From positions 202,018,341-202,082,340 of the forward strand of contig NC_081408.1 in NCBI RefSeq assembly GCF_030272615.1: 64,000 bases of DNA, read 5' to 3'. Below, one piece after another: positions 45,804-57,640 of this stretch. Every line of letters begins with the position of its first letter. Within the stretch, counting starts at the first letter, position 1. The position numbers were made by a program, and so were the translations under genes. Source of the stretch: Cryptomeria japonica (lineage: Eukaryota; Streptophyta; Pinopsida; Cupressales; Cupressaceae). Below the pieces are notes generated by a model. That model was not told the DNA's origin. It made no database searches and worked only from the letters and a program-made list of their open reading frames with translations.

Positions 45804-46338
45804 CTACACTATGAAACTTGATTTTGCCTTTTCTTTTTCTTTCTCAACCCATACTAGTTTGATTTCCTTCTTCTTGTCAGCTACTATTTTGAGCTCTGGA
45901 TTAGGTGCCGATTTTGGATCGGGATTTGTCTTCTTTTGTTTGATCTTCTGGTTTTTACAGAACTTTTCAATATGTCCATACTCTTGATAGTTATAGAATT
46001 TCACATTTTCATTTAAGGGTAAATCCTTAAAATTATTTTAGTGCATCAGTTTATTCTTCCTACATTCAAAACTCCTATGACGATATCCATTGCACTGATA
46101 AAAAACAACATTCATATCCCAGAGTGCATTAAATGGGTTTCTACTTTCATAATTCATTGAGAGCTTATTGGTTAATCTACAGTCAGCTATTCTATGCCCA
46201 AATTTGTTACACTAGTAATAGTAAACATGGAAGTAAGAAACATACTGGTTAGGTTGCCTTGGTCCTGCAAAGGGCTGCCTCACTAGGGGCCTTCTCTTTA
46301 TATTGTTGATTCTGGTGAATCCTTCATGGTCAGCACTT
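45804..46338 (-). pseudogene. Copia zinc-knuckle region of gag
   Basis: FYNYQEYGHIEKFCKNQK near 46000 looks like a CCHC knuckle with two Cys replaced by Tyr. A second, more decayed candidate, with C and H spaced similarly, lies near 46190. The rest is Lys/Pro-rich. Two knuckles are common in the copia group with long coiled-coil gags. Confidence 0.65.
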
Positions 46339-47110
46339 TCATTTCTTCTTCGATATGCATGTCGGTACAAAGAGTGTGGCCTCTGGTTCATTTCTTGTGT
46401 ATGTCAGGTTGTGTAGCAATTTCCAACAACATCTACATGTCCTTTTATCGATATCCTTGCCTACAATGAATGTCTTCTTTTCTTCACCTTCATTTGAAGA
46501 GGTGAACTTTATTTCTTTATCAAATGTATCTTTTTTTGTTTTAACTTTGTCCTTCTTCAAAGCCTAAGCCACCAATATCTTTGGATTGCTTCTATTTTCT
46601 CAACATTTTGTGTAAGGCTTTGGTATTGCCTTCACATTTGCTCCTTACTTTTATTTCTTCCTTACTTTCTTCAAGCTCCTTTCTAAGCTTCACTATTTCT
46701 ACTTCCAAATCTTGATGTTCTTTTTCCTTCTTTATTAGATTAGAAGATGTAACTTCACATATCCTCTTGGTTTCTTTCAGCTGTAATTTCAAGTCAGATA
46801 TAACTTGATTGGACTCATCAAGGGATTGCTTCAAGAGACCTTGCTCATCTACTGTAGCAAGCTTGACCTTATTGAGTTCTCTTCTTGTTTTACTCAATTC
46901 TTCAAGAGAACTTATAAGCTCACCTTCTAAATCTACTTCAGCCTCAATATCCTCTTCCTCATCTTCACCAACCGATTCATCAAGTGCCATAAAGAGATTG
47001 ACTTTTTTGTCATTCTCATGGTAGTCATTTATTGATGCACTTTCTTCACCTATTGTATCATCTTCAAGAGTATATGGGTTGTTCTAATTCCGATAGCCTC
47101 TCCTTGCTTG
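46339..47110 (-). pseudogene. Copia gag coiled-coil region
   Basis: The minus strand codes a long coiled coil: LISSLEELSKTRRELNKVKL, SNQVISDLKLQLKET and DLEVEIVKLRKELEESKEE, with a strong acidic start (EDEEEDIEAEVDLEGE). It lies between the two zinc-knuckle areas. Long gag coiled coils are typical of the SIRE/Maximus copia group, which is an inference here. TAG and TGA breaks occur at about 46565 and 46590. Confidence 0.75.
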
Positions 47111-47862
47111 CTAGTAGACATTTATTTCTTTATCTTTGCCGATAGATCTGCTAATCCTTCTTGATTGAACTCCACTAATTTTATTATAAGGGAATTTTGT
47201 AGCAAAGTGTCCAACCTTACCATAGTTGAAACATTTGAGTGGTCGCTTTCCTTTATACTTGTCGGATCCTCTTTTGAGTTTTCTGAAAAAGTTTTCTACC
47301 TCTATATCAGAACTGGATTCTTTATGAGCAACTACCTCTTTGCCCTTCTGGGTGATGTTGAACGTTGCTTCTTTCCTCAAGAAAGCATCCCCAACCATTC
47401 TCATCTCATAGGCTGGTAGTGAGCCAAATAATTCATCCATTGAAAATATCTTCAAATCCTTAGCTTCTTCTATGGTAGACACCTTTGTATCATACTTAGG
47501 TGTAAGAGACCTAAGTACCTTCTTGACAAGGATCTCATTTACAATATCTTCTTCGAGTCCTTTGATGGTATTCACAGTTTCATCAAATCTGTGAAGGTAG
47601 TCTACAATATTTTCATCATCCTTCATCTTCATGCCCTAAAGTTATCCCCTTAGTCCTTCCAGGTTGGCCTCTTTGACTTTTGCATCTCCTTCAAATAACC
47701 TCTTCATTTTATCCTAGGTCTCCTTGGCAGAAGCACAGTGCATGACCTTGAGAAACTCATTATTAGAAAACCCACTCAAGGTAGCATGTATGGACTTTGC
47801 ATTGTTCTCATACTCCTTCATGGCATCTAGATCAGTGCGAAGAACACTAAAGGCAACATACC
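47111..47862 (-). pseudogene. Copia gag, UBN2 part, cut by Tat2
   Basis: Read from 47862 down: DLDAMKEYENNAKSIHATL, then a K-x-M-K-R-LFEGDAKVKEANL block, ENIVDYLHRFDETVN, EILVKKVLRSLTPKYDTKV and IFSMDELFGSLPAYEMR, the UBN2-type gag core. At 47170-47240 is CFNYGKVGHFATKFP, a CCHC knuckle with two Cys lost. TAG at 47716 and two more near 47638-47650 break it. The N-terminus is displaced by the Tat2 LTR that starts at 47863. Confidence 0.9.
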
Positions 47863-49335
47863 TGTAGACGTATAAAAATGACCATATTCCTAAATGAATA
47901 TTTTATGTTCATTTTTCTATTTGATTAAATCCAATTTAATTAAATTATCCACATTCTTCTATTTAATTAAATAAATTACTCAATTTATTTAAATTAAATT
48001 CATTATACCATTTAATGAATAAATCATTTTATTCAATTAAATTCCCCCTATCCACTTTTAATTAAATTCAAATTTAATTAAATAGTTATCCTAAATTGAA
48101 TAAATCTAATTTATTTAATTTCCCCAAATTACAACCAAATTGAATTAAATTATTTCAATTAAATCCTATTATCCCTCCATCCACTTGCAAAATCCCAAAC
48201 CCCTTTCTAATCCCTTCTAGAATCTTCTAATCACTTCTAATCAACCTAACCCTCCTCTAAACTTTGTCACATCCCTAAGAAAAGGGAAGTCACTTCTCAA
48301 ACCATCAAAGTCTTTGACAACCATTAAAGGCTTTCAACTTTCAACCACTAAATGGCTCAAAGTCTTTGATAACCATTGAAGGCTTTCAACCTTCAACCAC
48401 TTAATCCCCAAAGTCTCCAATAGCCATTAATGGTTAACTAAAACCCTTCTATATGGTTAAAACATTTGTTTTGACTCAACCTCTACCCAACCCAAAGGTC
48501 TCATCAGGCCATTAATGCTTTGACCATGATTATCTCTTAATCATTTGCACAAAGGTTTATCCTTGGATTAACTCTTAATCCAGTGGGTAATCCTAACCTA
48601 GACTTGACCCTTAGTCTTTAGATAACCATGAGGTCTTCTTAGGCCTTTAATGCCTCCAACCTCTTCTCTTAACCCAACCCTATGTTGACATTTGTCACCA
48701 TTTTATTGGTGCCAATTGTGCACATGGATCCCCAACTTTCAAACTTGGCCCTTGATTAAACCATTCAATCTTGACCATCCATTGCCCTGTTTGTGCTATA
48801 AATAGAGCTCTCATTCCTCCATTCTTAACAATCATCTTTCAAATTTGAAGCATTACACTTATGCTCAAATTCTTTCAAGCTTTCTCATTTCATATATGCT
48901 CCTCATTTAGCCTCTTTTAGATCAGGAATTAGACTAAATATTCATGTTTAGAATAATTTCTTTATCATTTTAGCTCAATCATAGACTAAATACAGTATGC
49001 TAGGATAGTATTCATACTAATCTTGTCATCTTATCATCTAGTTTATTGCATTTTAGAATCATACCTAGCGTATAATGCATCTCATACTAAAATTTATCAG
49101 AGCATCCCTCGTTCTTACATTTGCCATCCCTGAACCATTTTGCTCAGTGATCTGAGAGCAAAACATTGGTTTGAGGGACATTGTGAGATAGAGAACCATG
49201 GGACCCACCTTGGGAAGCTGAGTAATACATTATTACTCCATAGCTTGCATCAAGAAGTCCTGTGTGTGTGTGTGGACAAGTTTTTAACAATATTTTCACA
49301 TATTCAGTTTTATCAGCCCACTTTTCTCGCATACA
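47863..49335 (+). repeat. Tat2 5' LTR (1473 bp)
   Basis: It begins TGTAGACGTATAAAAATG, sharing TGTAGACR with the Tat1 LTR, and ends CTCGCATACA, four bases before the primer site. The U3 has AT-rich TTTAATTAAATT repeats (47930-48150) and a loose duplication of AAAGTCTTTGA(C/T)AACCATT at about 48308 and 48358. TATA at 48796 gives an R-U5 of about 500 bases. Confidence 0.92.
48796..48805 (+). promoter_or_regulatory. TATA box in Tat2 LTR
   Basis: TGCTATAAATAGAG is a near-perfect plant TATA box about 540 bases before the LTR end. It is the likely promoter of the genomic RNA. Confidence 0.82.
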
Positions 49336-49339
49336 TTTC

Positions 49340-49357
49340 TGGCGCCCACCGTGGGGC
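49340..49357 (+). other. Primer binding site, tRNA-Lys type
   Basis: TGGCGCCCACCGTGGGGC is complementary to the 3' end of plant tRNA-Lys (CCA plus the acceptor and T-arm bases, from memory) over 18 bases. It begins four bases after the LTR end. Confidence 0.85.
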
Positions 49358-49402
49358 CCGACCCAAAATAACAAATCGGTTTTTGAAATTAACCATTTTT
49401 GC

Positions 49403-49860
49403 AGGTCCGCAGGAAATAGGAATCGGCGTGTGGGAAACATTCCCTAGTGCATCCACATAACAGTCTAGCGCATCCCGCTCACTGTTTAGCGCGTGAGGGC
49501 TATACTTTAGCGTGTAAAGACCATCATTTAGCGCATAACTACACTGATATATTTCTTGTAGGTCTCAACACGGGAAAAAAAATAGAGTAGCGCATCATGT
49601 TAACATATTAGCGCATCTGATCTCCAGTTCAGCGCTTATAGTCCATCATCCAGCGTGTTAAACTCAAAAGTTAGCACATGATATTTCAAATTTTCCTGCA
49701 GAACTGAGCACGGGAGAAAGAAAAAGAACAGAACAACGCATCCAATTCACTGAGTAGCACATCCAATAAACAATATAGCGCAGAGGAACACAAGTTTAGT
49801 GCATCTGGCTTTTATTGTAGCGTGTACAGTCCATTCTGTAGCGCATCGTAGACAAAGGAT
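49403..49860 (+). repeat. Leader array 1, TAGCGCAT motif
   Basis: About 17 copies of TAGCGCAT or variants (TAGCGCGT, TAGTGCAT, TAGCACAT, CAGCGTGT) occur every 20-25 bases. They are grouped in larger units of about 140-157 bases, each opening with a pyrimidine stretch and CAG or TAG (AG at 49404, 49561 and 49701) followed by a CACGGGA-type word. There is no ORF across it. Confidence 0.88.
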
Positions 49861-51019
49861 TAAAATTTTATTGTAACCGAATTAAAATTTTAGACTTGTA
49901 GAAGTCCCCCAAATCACCTGACATTTTATCTCTTTTGTTTGCTTGCAGGATTCTAACGGTTTCTTGCAGGTAGAGCGAGGAATTTTATTTTAAAAATGAT
50001 TTCTTTTGTTGACCTCCAAATCGGAAATTTGTTTTGTTGACCATTTCCTTTTTATAGATCAGAAAATCTTTCTTTTCAAAGATTAAAAAGAACATCATGC
50101 TTGATGGAGCAACATCTCCAAATAGAAGTTAGCAAATCATTGTTTTGAAGGCTAAAAAGAACAACTTGATTGCCTTGTCTCGAAAGTGGAAGGAATATGC
50201 TCTCCCCTTAACTGGGTGATCAAAAATCCAGACCATTCTTACAGCTTTATTTCATTCAAGCAATAAAACCTTTAGCAGGCCTGCCTTCCCGAGGAGTTGC
50301 AATCAACTCTTAAAGCCATTTATGGTCGGTGTGAAGGGAACGACCTAAGTGGGGAACGACTTTGATGCCAAGAATTCCAACCCACTATAATCAAATGTGG
50401 AAAGTGACGAAAGTCCTTTTCAACGGTTGCGTGCAGTGATTAGCCTTCCCCCATTATCCTTGAGATACGTAAAGCCTTTGTTCTAAAGGTTGGGAAGCCT
50501 TCTGAGGGAGTTTATCACTGACGGCTAAACGGGAAGCCTGATTATGAACCATAGAATTAGAAGCTTTGAACTGAGTCAGTAACCAAACATTTATAACATC
50601 ATAGTGCAAGGGTGGGGAAGAATCCACCCCCAAGATTACTCACCATATATCTCCCAAGATTACTACTCAACTGTGAAGCGATTCACTTTGGGTTAATTTC
50701 TAGCAAAAGGTAAAAAAACGGGTGCCCTCTAGGGGGTGACACGGCTGTTTGAGCTTACGGAGTATTAAGACTAGTGGGCTATGATGTTATTTATGACCCT
50801 TGAATAAAGAGTTTTTCTAAAGTGTATTACTTGTATCCAAACCTGTTAAAACATTGGGGATTTGAACACATCCTTGTAGAACATACACTTTTTGTTAGAT
50901 TAGGCAAAATGGTTGTACTTTTTGTGCCGTGCTTGCATTTATTACTTCAGAAAATCATCCATTGCACTTGAAAATTTCTCAACAAAAATCAAAAACCTCA
51001 AGAAATCACCCAAACGGAA
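49861..51019 (+). other. Tat2 leader, unique middle part
   Basis: No TAGCGCAT motif and no ORF of note. It starts with a good 3' splice-site string (TTTGCTTGCAG at about 49939-49949) and a second one at 49970. The rest includes several GGGAAGCC and GGGAACGAC words and GGTGCCCTCTAGGGGGTGAC near 50730, which can fold. Its role is unknown; leaders of this length in related elements can be spliced. Confidence 0.5.
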
Positions 51020-51545
51020 AAATCAGGGTAGTCTAGCGCATAAGAACAATATCTTAGCGCGTGGAAGACTTTTGTTAGCGCATCCAAACCTCAAATTAGT
51101 GCATGAAGTTAAAACAATAGCGTTTTATCATCAGGCAAAATAGTATACAATCCTTTAGCACATCCGAAACACAGTCTAGCACATGGCAGCAACATCTTAG
51201 CGCGTAGGTGCAAATAATTAGTGCATAAAGTCAAACAGTTAGCGCGTATCAGGCCCAGTATAGCACGTAGCTTTTCCAAACAAATTCAACAACAATTTTC
51301 AATAGCCTAAATTTTAGCGCATGAAAGAAACAGCTTAGTGCATAGAAACCAAATTTTAGCGCATAAGGTCGAACAGTTAGTGCGTAGAAAACCCAGGATA
51401 GTGCATAAACTTTTCAACTATTAGATCGCCATTTTCCAAAATCCAAACTTTAGCGCGTGTCTAGGGAGTTTAGTGTGTGGGCCCATTATTTTAGCGCATC
51501 AAGTAAATTCAGTAGTGCATGTAGACTCTGTTTTAGCGTGTGATC
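51020..51545 (+). repeat. Leader array 2, TAGCGCAT motif
   Basis: About 22 copies of TAGCGCAT or variants every 20-26 bases, with A-rich spacers. It resumes the motif of array 1 after a 1.1-kb gap. Some spacers recur (AGTCAAACAGTTAGCG and GGTCGAACAGTTAG). Confidence 0.88.
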
Positions 51546-52002
51546 CAAAACAGGAAAATAGAGAGCAAAAACCATGAAAAATTTCAAAATTTCAAAAACA
51601 TTTTTAGAAGCCTTTTTCATCAAAAACCATTTTTCATCAAACCAGAGTGACAAACAAACCACTAAAACTATTTCTTGAGCTCAATTTGTGTTAAAACCAA
51701 AGTTGTCAGAATCCTAAACAAATTGCACAATAGAGAACGTCTCTCGTATCATAATCTGGAAATTTCATCATGAGTATCAACAAAATCCTTTACCATCTTA
51801 CGGATTTCTATCTCAAAACACTTGTCTAGAATTCTCAAATCGTCAAATCTAGTTTCCAGATCGGGGAGCTTTTATCCATATCATTTGACACACTTTGTCG
51901 TGAAGGGGCAGCCTTCACTCTGATAAAGTAAGATTTGAAAATTTCCAAAACAAGAATCAACTGAATCCAAACCAATCAAAGGAAATCATTGATCACTCAT
52001 GC

Positions 52003-52353
52003 ATGACTAATCCCCTTATTCTGAGAAGAAAGAACCTCTATCGTAACATCACGTTGAAGAAACAACAAACTAGTTTTTCCAAATTCATCAAGAGAAATAA
52101 GTTTTTATATATCAATCGTCAACTCTTCAAATCTCATCGGGTATTCCTTCATCATGTTAAAAAGTATATCCAAAACAAATCTAGCAAATTTGACAAGGAA
52201 CCCTTGAAGACAAGAGCATACTATCAAAAGTCTGCTTTTAATCAAACCATAAACCGTGGTGGAAAAATCAATCCAGCATTCTTGCCCGACGAGTGCATCA
52301 CATATAACACATCTCGACCAGAACCACCAATGCCTAAGCAACATATCGAATAG
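52003..52353 (+). CDS. Small ORF upstream of Tat2 gag
   Basis: A 116-codon open frame with a very basic, Lys/Asn/Gln-rich protein (KKQQTSFSKFIKRNKF), ending ATG-free 95 bases before gag. No domain is recognised. A basic N-terminal extension of gag in another frame, or an upstream ORF of the leader, are the two readings. Open length could also be chance in this A-rich DNA. Confidence 0.35.
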   Translation: MTNPLILRRKNLYRNITLKKQQTSFSKFIKRNKFLYINRQLFKSHRVFLHHVKKYIQNKSSKFDKEPLKTRAYYQKSAFNQTINRGGKINPAFLPDECITYNTSRPEPPMPKQHIE

Positions 52354-52447
52354 GCTTTTGTCCCTTTCATCACTGAAAGCTTCTACTAAAATGCCTATTA
52401 CTCACTCTCAATGAGACAAACAGAGTGCGACAAACGCAGAATCAAGT

Positions 52448-54036
52448 ATGAATCGAAGATTACCAAATCCTTTTGAAGTTCCACCCGTAGAAGAAACTGA
52501 AATTACTGAAGCACTTCTTCGGGAATGTCAAGAAAATCCTTCCTTCCAAAAACTTGTCAAAAAACTCATGGAAAATGACAAAGAAAAATATCTGTTGATG
52601 CTCACAAGCAAAGGCGTTAAACTTCCTGAAGATTTCGACCCAAACATTTTTCAAACCAGATCTCGACAACATGCATATCAAGAACAACACAGAGAAGATG
52701 AAACTCACATACCTGAACAACATAACTTTGAGCAACACATTCTAGAACAATGCATACCAGAAATGCGTATACCTGAGCTAGAAACACCAGAGCAACATAT
52801 ACCATTTACCACACCTTTTCAGCTGAGAACCAATACAAGACAAGAACTTTTTCCTCGACATGACAATATAGCTTTGGCAGCCCTTACTCAACAAATGCAA
52901 ATGTTGCAAAGGCCAATACAGGATATGCAACAAGGGACAATAGTGCGGTACTCTTTAAATGAAATCTGTCCTTATCCATTTGACAGAAGCTTGAACATAG
53001 TGCCTTTTCCTCCAAACTCAGACGTTCCCAAATTTGATAAGTATGATGGGAAAAGTGATCCCCGGGATCATGTTCAAGAATTTTGCACACTAAGCCTTGA
53101 ATTCACTCATGATGACACCTATTTGATGAGGTTATTCCCCAGAAGCTTGGGAGGGCAAACCATGGAATGGTTATCCAAAATTTCGCCACCTGTTAGATCA
53201 TTTGATGAATTGGTTAACAAATTCATCACCCACTATTCCTACAACATCCAACTTGCCATAACCATGCTAGATGTTTGCAACACCAAACAAAAGAATAATG
53301 AAACATTCATGGCGTTCCTTCAACGCTGGCAATGCATGGTATCTAGATATCCTCGAGATATTCCTAAAAAAGGAGAAAATGGAAATCTTCATTGATAACT
53401 TGAATGGCAAAATGAGTTACAGACTAAAACTTCAATGCATACCATCTTTCGCTAAATTGATTGAAAATGGCATTCAAGTAGAGGAAGCCTGTGTCAAAAA
53501 GGGAACACTCAAATTCTACAAGGAAGGAACAAACTCATCAAATTACAATAATCAGAACAACACCAACCTTGACAAATCTTCATTTTGGACTTGAAACAAA
53601 AACGAAGGCAACAACGAATCACATGATCCTAAATTCCATGCAACCAGTGCTTGCATTATCTAGAAATCCTCAGAACACGAAAAATCTTAAGAATGTTGCA
53701 CCAAATGCTAACACATATGCACAAAACACTGATCAAGGACAACTCAATACAAACAAAACCAATGATTCTCAAAGCAAAAACATGAATCCAGGACCTAACA
53801 ACAAATCACACAACAACACGAACAATTTCCAAAAGCGTATCTTCACACCACTAGGACAATCTTTAGAATCAGCATTCAGAGAACTTTTGGCAAACAAGAT
53901 TCTGTCTCTACCTCCAATCAACAATTATGAACCCCCAATCAAACCACCTTGGTGGAATGATTCCCACTATTGTTATTTCCATCGCAATAAGGGTCACAGA
54001 ACAAACGAATGCTTGAGATTGAAACATATAATATAG
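52448..54036 (+). pseudogene. Tat2 gag
   Basis: Structural protein of the particle. The first frame (52448-53395) has an N-terminal helix (EALLRECQENPSFQKL), a run of about six EQHIPE-type repeats around residues 85-115, and the retrotransposon gag core: PKFDKYDGKSDPRDHVQEF, MRLFPRSLGGQTMEWL, FDELVNKFITHYS. A frameshift near 53370 and another near 53560 move it to the frame that ends WNDSHYCYFHRNKGHRTNEC, the CHHC-like knuckle usual for Tat gags. The TAG at 54034 stands before DMIDRGDL, which continues the same protein. Confidence 0.92.
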
Positions 54037-55290
54037 GACATGATTGATCGAGGTGACTTAACGGTTGATGGTCTCAAAATAAATGGTGATCACGGAGCCT
54101 TTAAAAATCCTCTCCCAAATTACAGCAAAGATGGAGCATCCACTTCAGATGATACATGTGGCGCTCGTATTAATCACATCTACAACAACACCATCAACCA
54201 CATATTAGCTAAAGATCATCAAGTAAATGTCATCACCATTCGAGATCAGCGTCATCATGAATCTGTCAATGTAACAACCAGCACTCAGAAATATGTCTTG
54301 AAGGGACATACTACACCTACAACTACTCCACCAAAAATTCAATGTGACTTGGTTAGCCAACTACGCAAGACTCCAGCTCAGATATCTATCTTGGAATCAT
54401 TGAAACTATCACCGAAGCACAAAGACATATTAGAACAAGCACTATTGGAAACCAATGTACCTCAAAATTTGGATACAGACAGATTTCAAGCCATGGTCGC
54501 CCATATGACAGGACCTCATAACCTCACCTTCTCTGAGCATGACGATGCTTCCTTGATCCATCCACATAATACTCCTCTCCATATTGAAGTCATTGTTTGC
54601 AAACACTGAGTCAAAAGATTCCTAATAGATGGAGGAGCCGACCTTAATATATGTAATTTAAAGCTTATCCGTGCATTAGGCTTCTCAGAAGAATCTATTG
54701 ATCTTTGCAATAAAATTACCATAAAGGCATATGATGATGAGGAAAGGTCCTCTAAAGGCATAGTGATATTACCTATTCAAGTAGGACTAGTACAAAAGGA
54801 TACTATATGTCAGGTCTTAGATATTGATCTCACCTACAATATCTTATTAGGACGACCCTGGATACATGAAATGCAAGCAGTACCTTCTACATATCACCAG
54901 TGTGTCAAGTTTCCTTATGATGGACAAGAAATCTCCATATCCACTGATCACAATCCATTTCAACATTGCAACGCAATGGGGGCAGCCCAAGACAGTTTGG
55001 TTCCTCATAATAGAGAAAAGCAACAATCCTTGACATCATATCTGCAAATAGCAAAGCCCAACTCCTTAGGGGGAGACTTCAAACAGAAAATGCAAATCAA
55101 AGACCAAGGCATGGGAGAATACTCTTTGGAGACTTTATGTTTGGCAAAATTACCAACCTCACCTAGATCGCATGGTTTGCCTACTACATCAACACAACTG
55201 GCTACTCGGCCCATCACTAAATTTGATGGTACCTTCATCCAATTGGGTACTCTAGCACATGAATCAGAGGACAAGGACGTTCTTAGCTAG
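54037..55290 (+). pseudogene. Tat2 aspartic protease
   Basis: The active site is LIDGGADLNI at 54622-54651 (Asp codon 54628-54630), preceded by a TGA at 54607. The flap and the second half are seen as YNILLGRPWIHEMQAVPSTYHQ. This arrangement is that of the retropepsin-like protease in Tat elements. The segment before it (54037-54606) is a linker that holds a conserved-looking HMTGPHNL string. It ends at TAG 55288. It would mature Gag and Pol. Confidence 0.88.
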
Positions 55291-56718
55291 TTATACAAAG
55301 ATGAAGAAGAAAATCATAGAGCAGCTGCTCTGGACATTGTTCTACCCACACACATGTATGGAAAAGGCTACTTAATCATGAAACAAATGGGATATGGTGA
55401 TAAAGGACCTATTGGCAAATGCAAAGGAGTCACTGAACCTATAGATCTTCCTTCACAACCTAGCATAAACAAAGCAGGATTGGGTTCTAAACTCACGTTC
55501 CTATTGAAACGGCCACCACACCTACCTATCAAACCTCAATGGAAAGTAAAGACACAGTACAAAGAAGAATCCTGGTAGGAAGCACTTTTTGAATCAACAG
55601 AAACAATCTACAAGGCACGAGAACGTCAAGATCAGAAGTTACATCAGGAAAAGCTTCTAAGTCACAAAAGGGCCCTATCTACAGCACTAGCTCATATTCA
55701 AACACCAATATCTCAAGAACAAATCAGGTCATCTCCAGATACCGTTATTCCTCCCCGAGGAAGCACGGTCTATGAACAAATCCAGCAAGTAGACGACGGA
55801 TCTGATACAAAATCTACAAAAACCATCAAAATGGTATCCATCATCAAAGATCTGTTTTCACCATACAACACACCTGTTTACAGCACAGATAGAATCTGGG
55901 ATGATGCCTATGAGATAGATTCCAATGAATATGAATGGGGTACCTGCTCCAATGCTACTACTAATATCCTAGATGATACTGATTCTATATCTCTTTCTCA
56001 GGAAGAATATAATGCAGAAGATAGACCTCTTGAATTTGGACTGCAAAATATCTATGACGCCCAGGAAAGTGAACAGAAACATTATGAACAAGTCTATGTG
56101 GAAGATGATACCATCGAGGACCTCAACAAAATCCTAAATTTCTTTAAACCTAAGACCCATCATGATGAAAACTCTATCCTAACACTTACAGTAGCCGAAC
56201 TTGATCCACCCAATGATTCATTACCACTTGTCTTTGCTGACCTCATCGACTGGAATGAACCTGAAACAAATGATATACCAATTTTCCTAGATGATGCATC
56301 TATTGTCCATTACCTATATACCGTAAATCCGGAAACAGGCTCTACCAGTGAACAAAATAACAATATCTGTCAATCAGGGAGTGCCAAGTCTCTCAGTCGC
56401 AAAAATGAACCAAATAAAGAATCTAATGCTGAAAACCAGTCAATGGCAGCTCTAGATCATAAAAAAGTAAAAATAAAGGACGCATCGGAGGGTGAAAACC
56501 TTTTTAAGGCACCTAACGATGGGAGAATTGACACTCTTCCTGAGCACTTTCATGAGCGATCACACATTTTGATTGAGCCCACTCAATCAATCAACATTGG
56601 TACCACAGAAGCAGCCTGAAACATACACCTTGCAGAATCTTTGACAGAGGAAGAAAGATCAGCATTCATCATTTTCTTTAAAGGATAGCAAATCAACTTT
56701 GCTTGGTCATATGCTGAT
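55291..56718 (+). pseudogene. Tat2 protease-RT linker with G-patch-like motif
   Basis: At 55354 the frame opens with GKGYLIMKQMGYGDKGPIGK, which has the spacing of Gly and aromatic residues of a G-patch (hhx3Gax2GxGxGK type), and INKAGLG follows. Such motifs follow the protease in some retroviruses and plant Tat elements. After a TAG at 55576 an acidic linker runs on to 56619 (open 262 codons from 55831) and shares SEGEN and QINFAWSYADMP with Tat1. A TGA at 56617 and TAG at 56686 break it. Confidence 0.72.
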
Positions 56719-57640
56719 ATGCCCGAAGTGGATCCACACTCAATCATGCATCACTTGTCCATTTCTACAGGAGTTAAGCCAGTCAAGCAAAAGCTACGAA
56801 AGATGAATCCACAGGTGGCACTCATGGTCAAAACTGAACTAAAGAAATTATTAGACGTTGGATTCATCCGACCCATTGACTATGCCGAATGGATTTCCAA
56901 CATCATTCCAGTATCAAAACCAGATGGTAGTATCAGAATATGCACTAACTTCAGAGACGTCAACAAAGCTTGTCCAAAGGATGACTTTCCTTTGCCCAGT
57001 ATCGACATCATTGTAGATCTCACAACAGACCATTCAATGCTCTCACTAATGGATGATTTCTCAGGCTATAACCAAATCAAAATAGCCTCGGAAGATCAAG
57101 ATAAAACCGCGTTCACCTATCCTTGGGGAACGTACTGTTGGAATGTTATGCCTTTCGGCTTAAAGAATGCAGGGGCCACTTATCAAAGAGCAATGACCAC
57201 AATATTCCATGACATGATGCACACATTTATGGAAGATTATGTGGATGACTTACTAGCTAAATCTTTCACCAGAGCAGAACATCTTGGTATCCTAACCAAA
57301 ATCTTTGATCGATTAGAGAAATTCCAAGTCAGGCTTAACCCTAAGAAGTGTGTCTTCGGGGTTACATCAGGCAAGTTACTAGGCTACATAGTCTCAGCTA
57401 AAGGTATTGAAGTAGATCCAGCAAAGGTACAAGCCTTCATGGACATGCCACCACCAAAGAATATCAGTCAACTCAGATCTCTACAAGGACGACTTCAATC
57501 AATCAGGCGATTCATCGCTCAGCTAGCAGACAAAAGTCTACCATTTTACCATTTGCTACACAAAAATGTACCATTCAAATGGGAGGCTAAGTGTGCAGAA
57601 TCTTTTTATCAAATCAAACAGTACCTGATGAATCCACCAG
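56719..57640 (+). pseudogene. Tat2 reverse transcriptase
   Basis: All RT blocks are present and open: PVKQKLRKMNPQVA, VSKPDGSIRICTNFRD, LSLMDDFSGYNQI with the first Asp, PFGLKNAGATYQRAM and YVDD at 57238-57249. It then reads LRSLQGRLQSIRRFIAQLAD through the thumb. The frame from 56719 is unbroken into the first RNase H (stop TAG at 57838). It is the best-preserved enzyme domain in the window. Confidence 0.97.

Larger units (their letters stand above)
41262..47862 (-). mobile_element. Copia gag-pol element, minus strand, interrupted by Tat2
   Basis: Reading right to left: gag, a coiled-coil region, zinc knuckle, protease, integrase, RT, RNase H, polypurine tract, LTR. Integrase before RT is the copia order. 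The 3' LTR is complete (1356 bp). The 5' part of gag and the 5' LTR are beyond Tat2, which is inserted into gag at 47862. The coding frame is degenerate throughout, with some catalytic motifs kept (DSGCSNHM, YVDD) and others lost. Confidence 0.92.
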
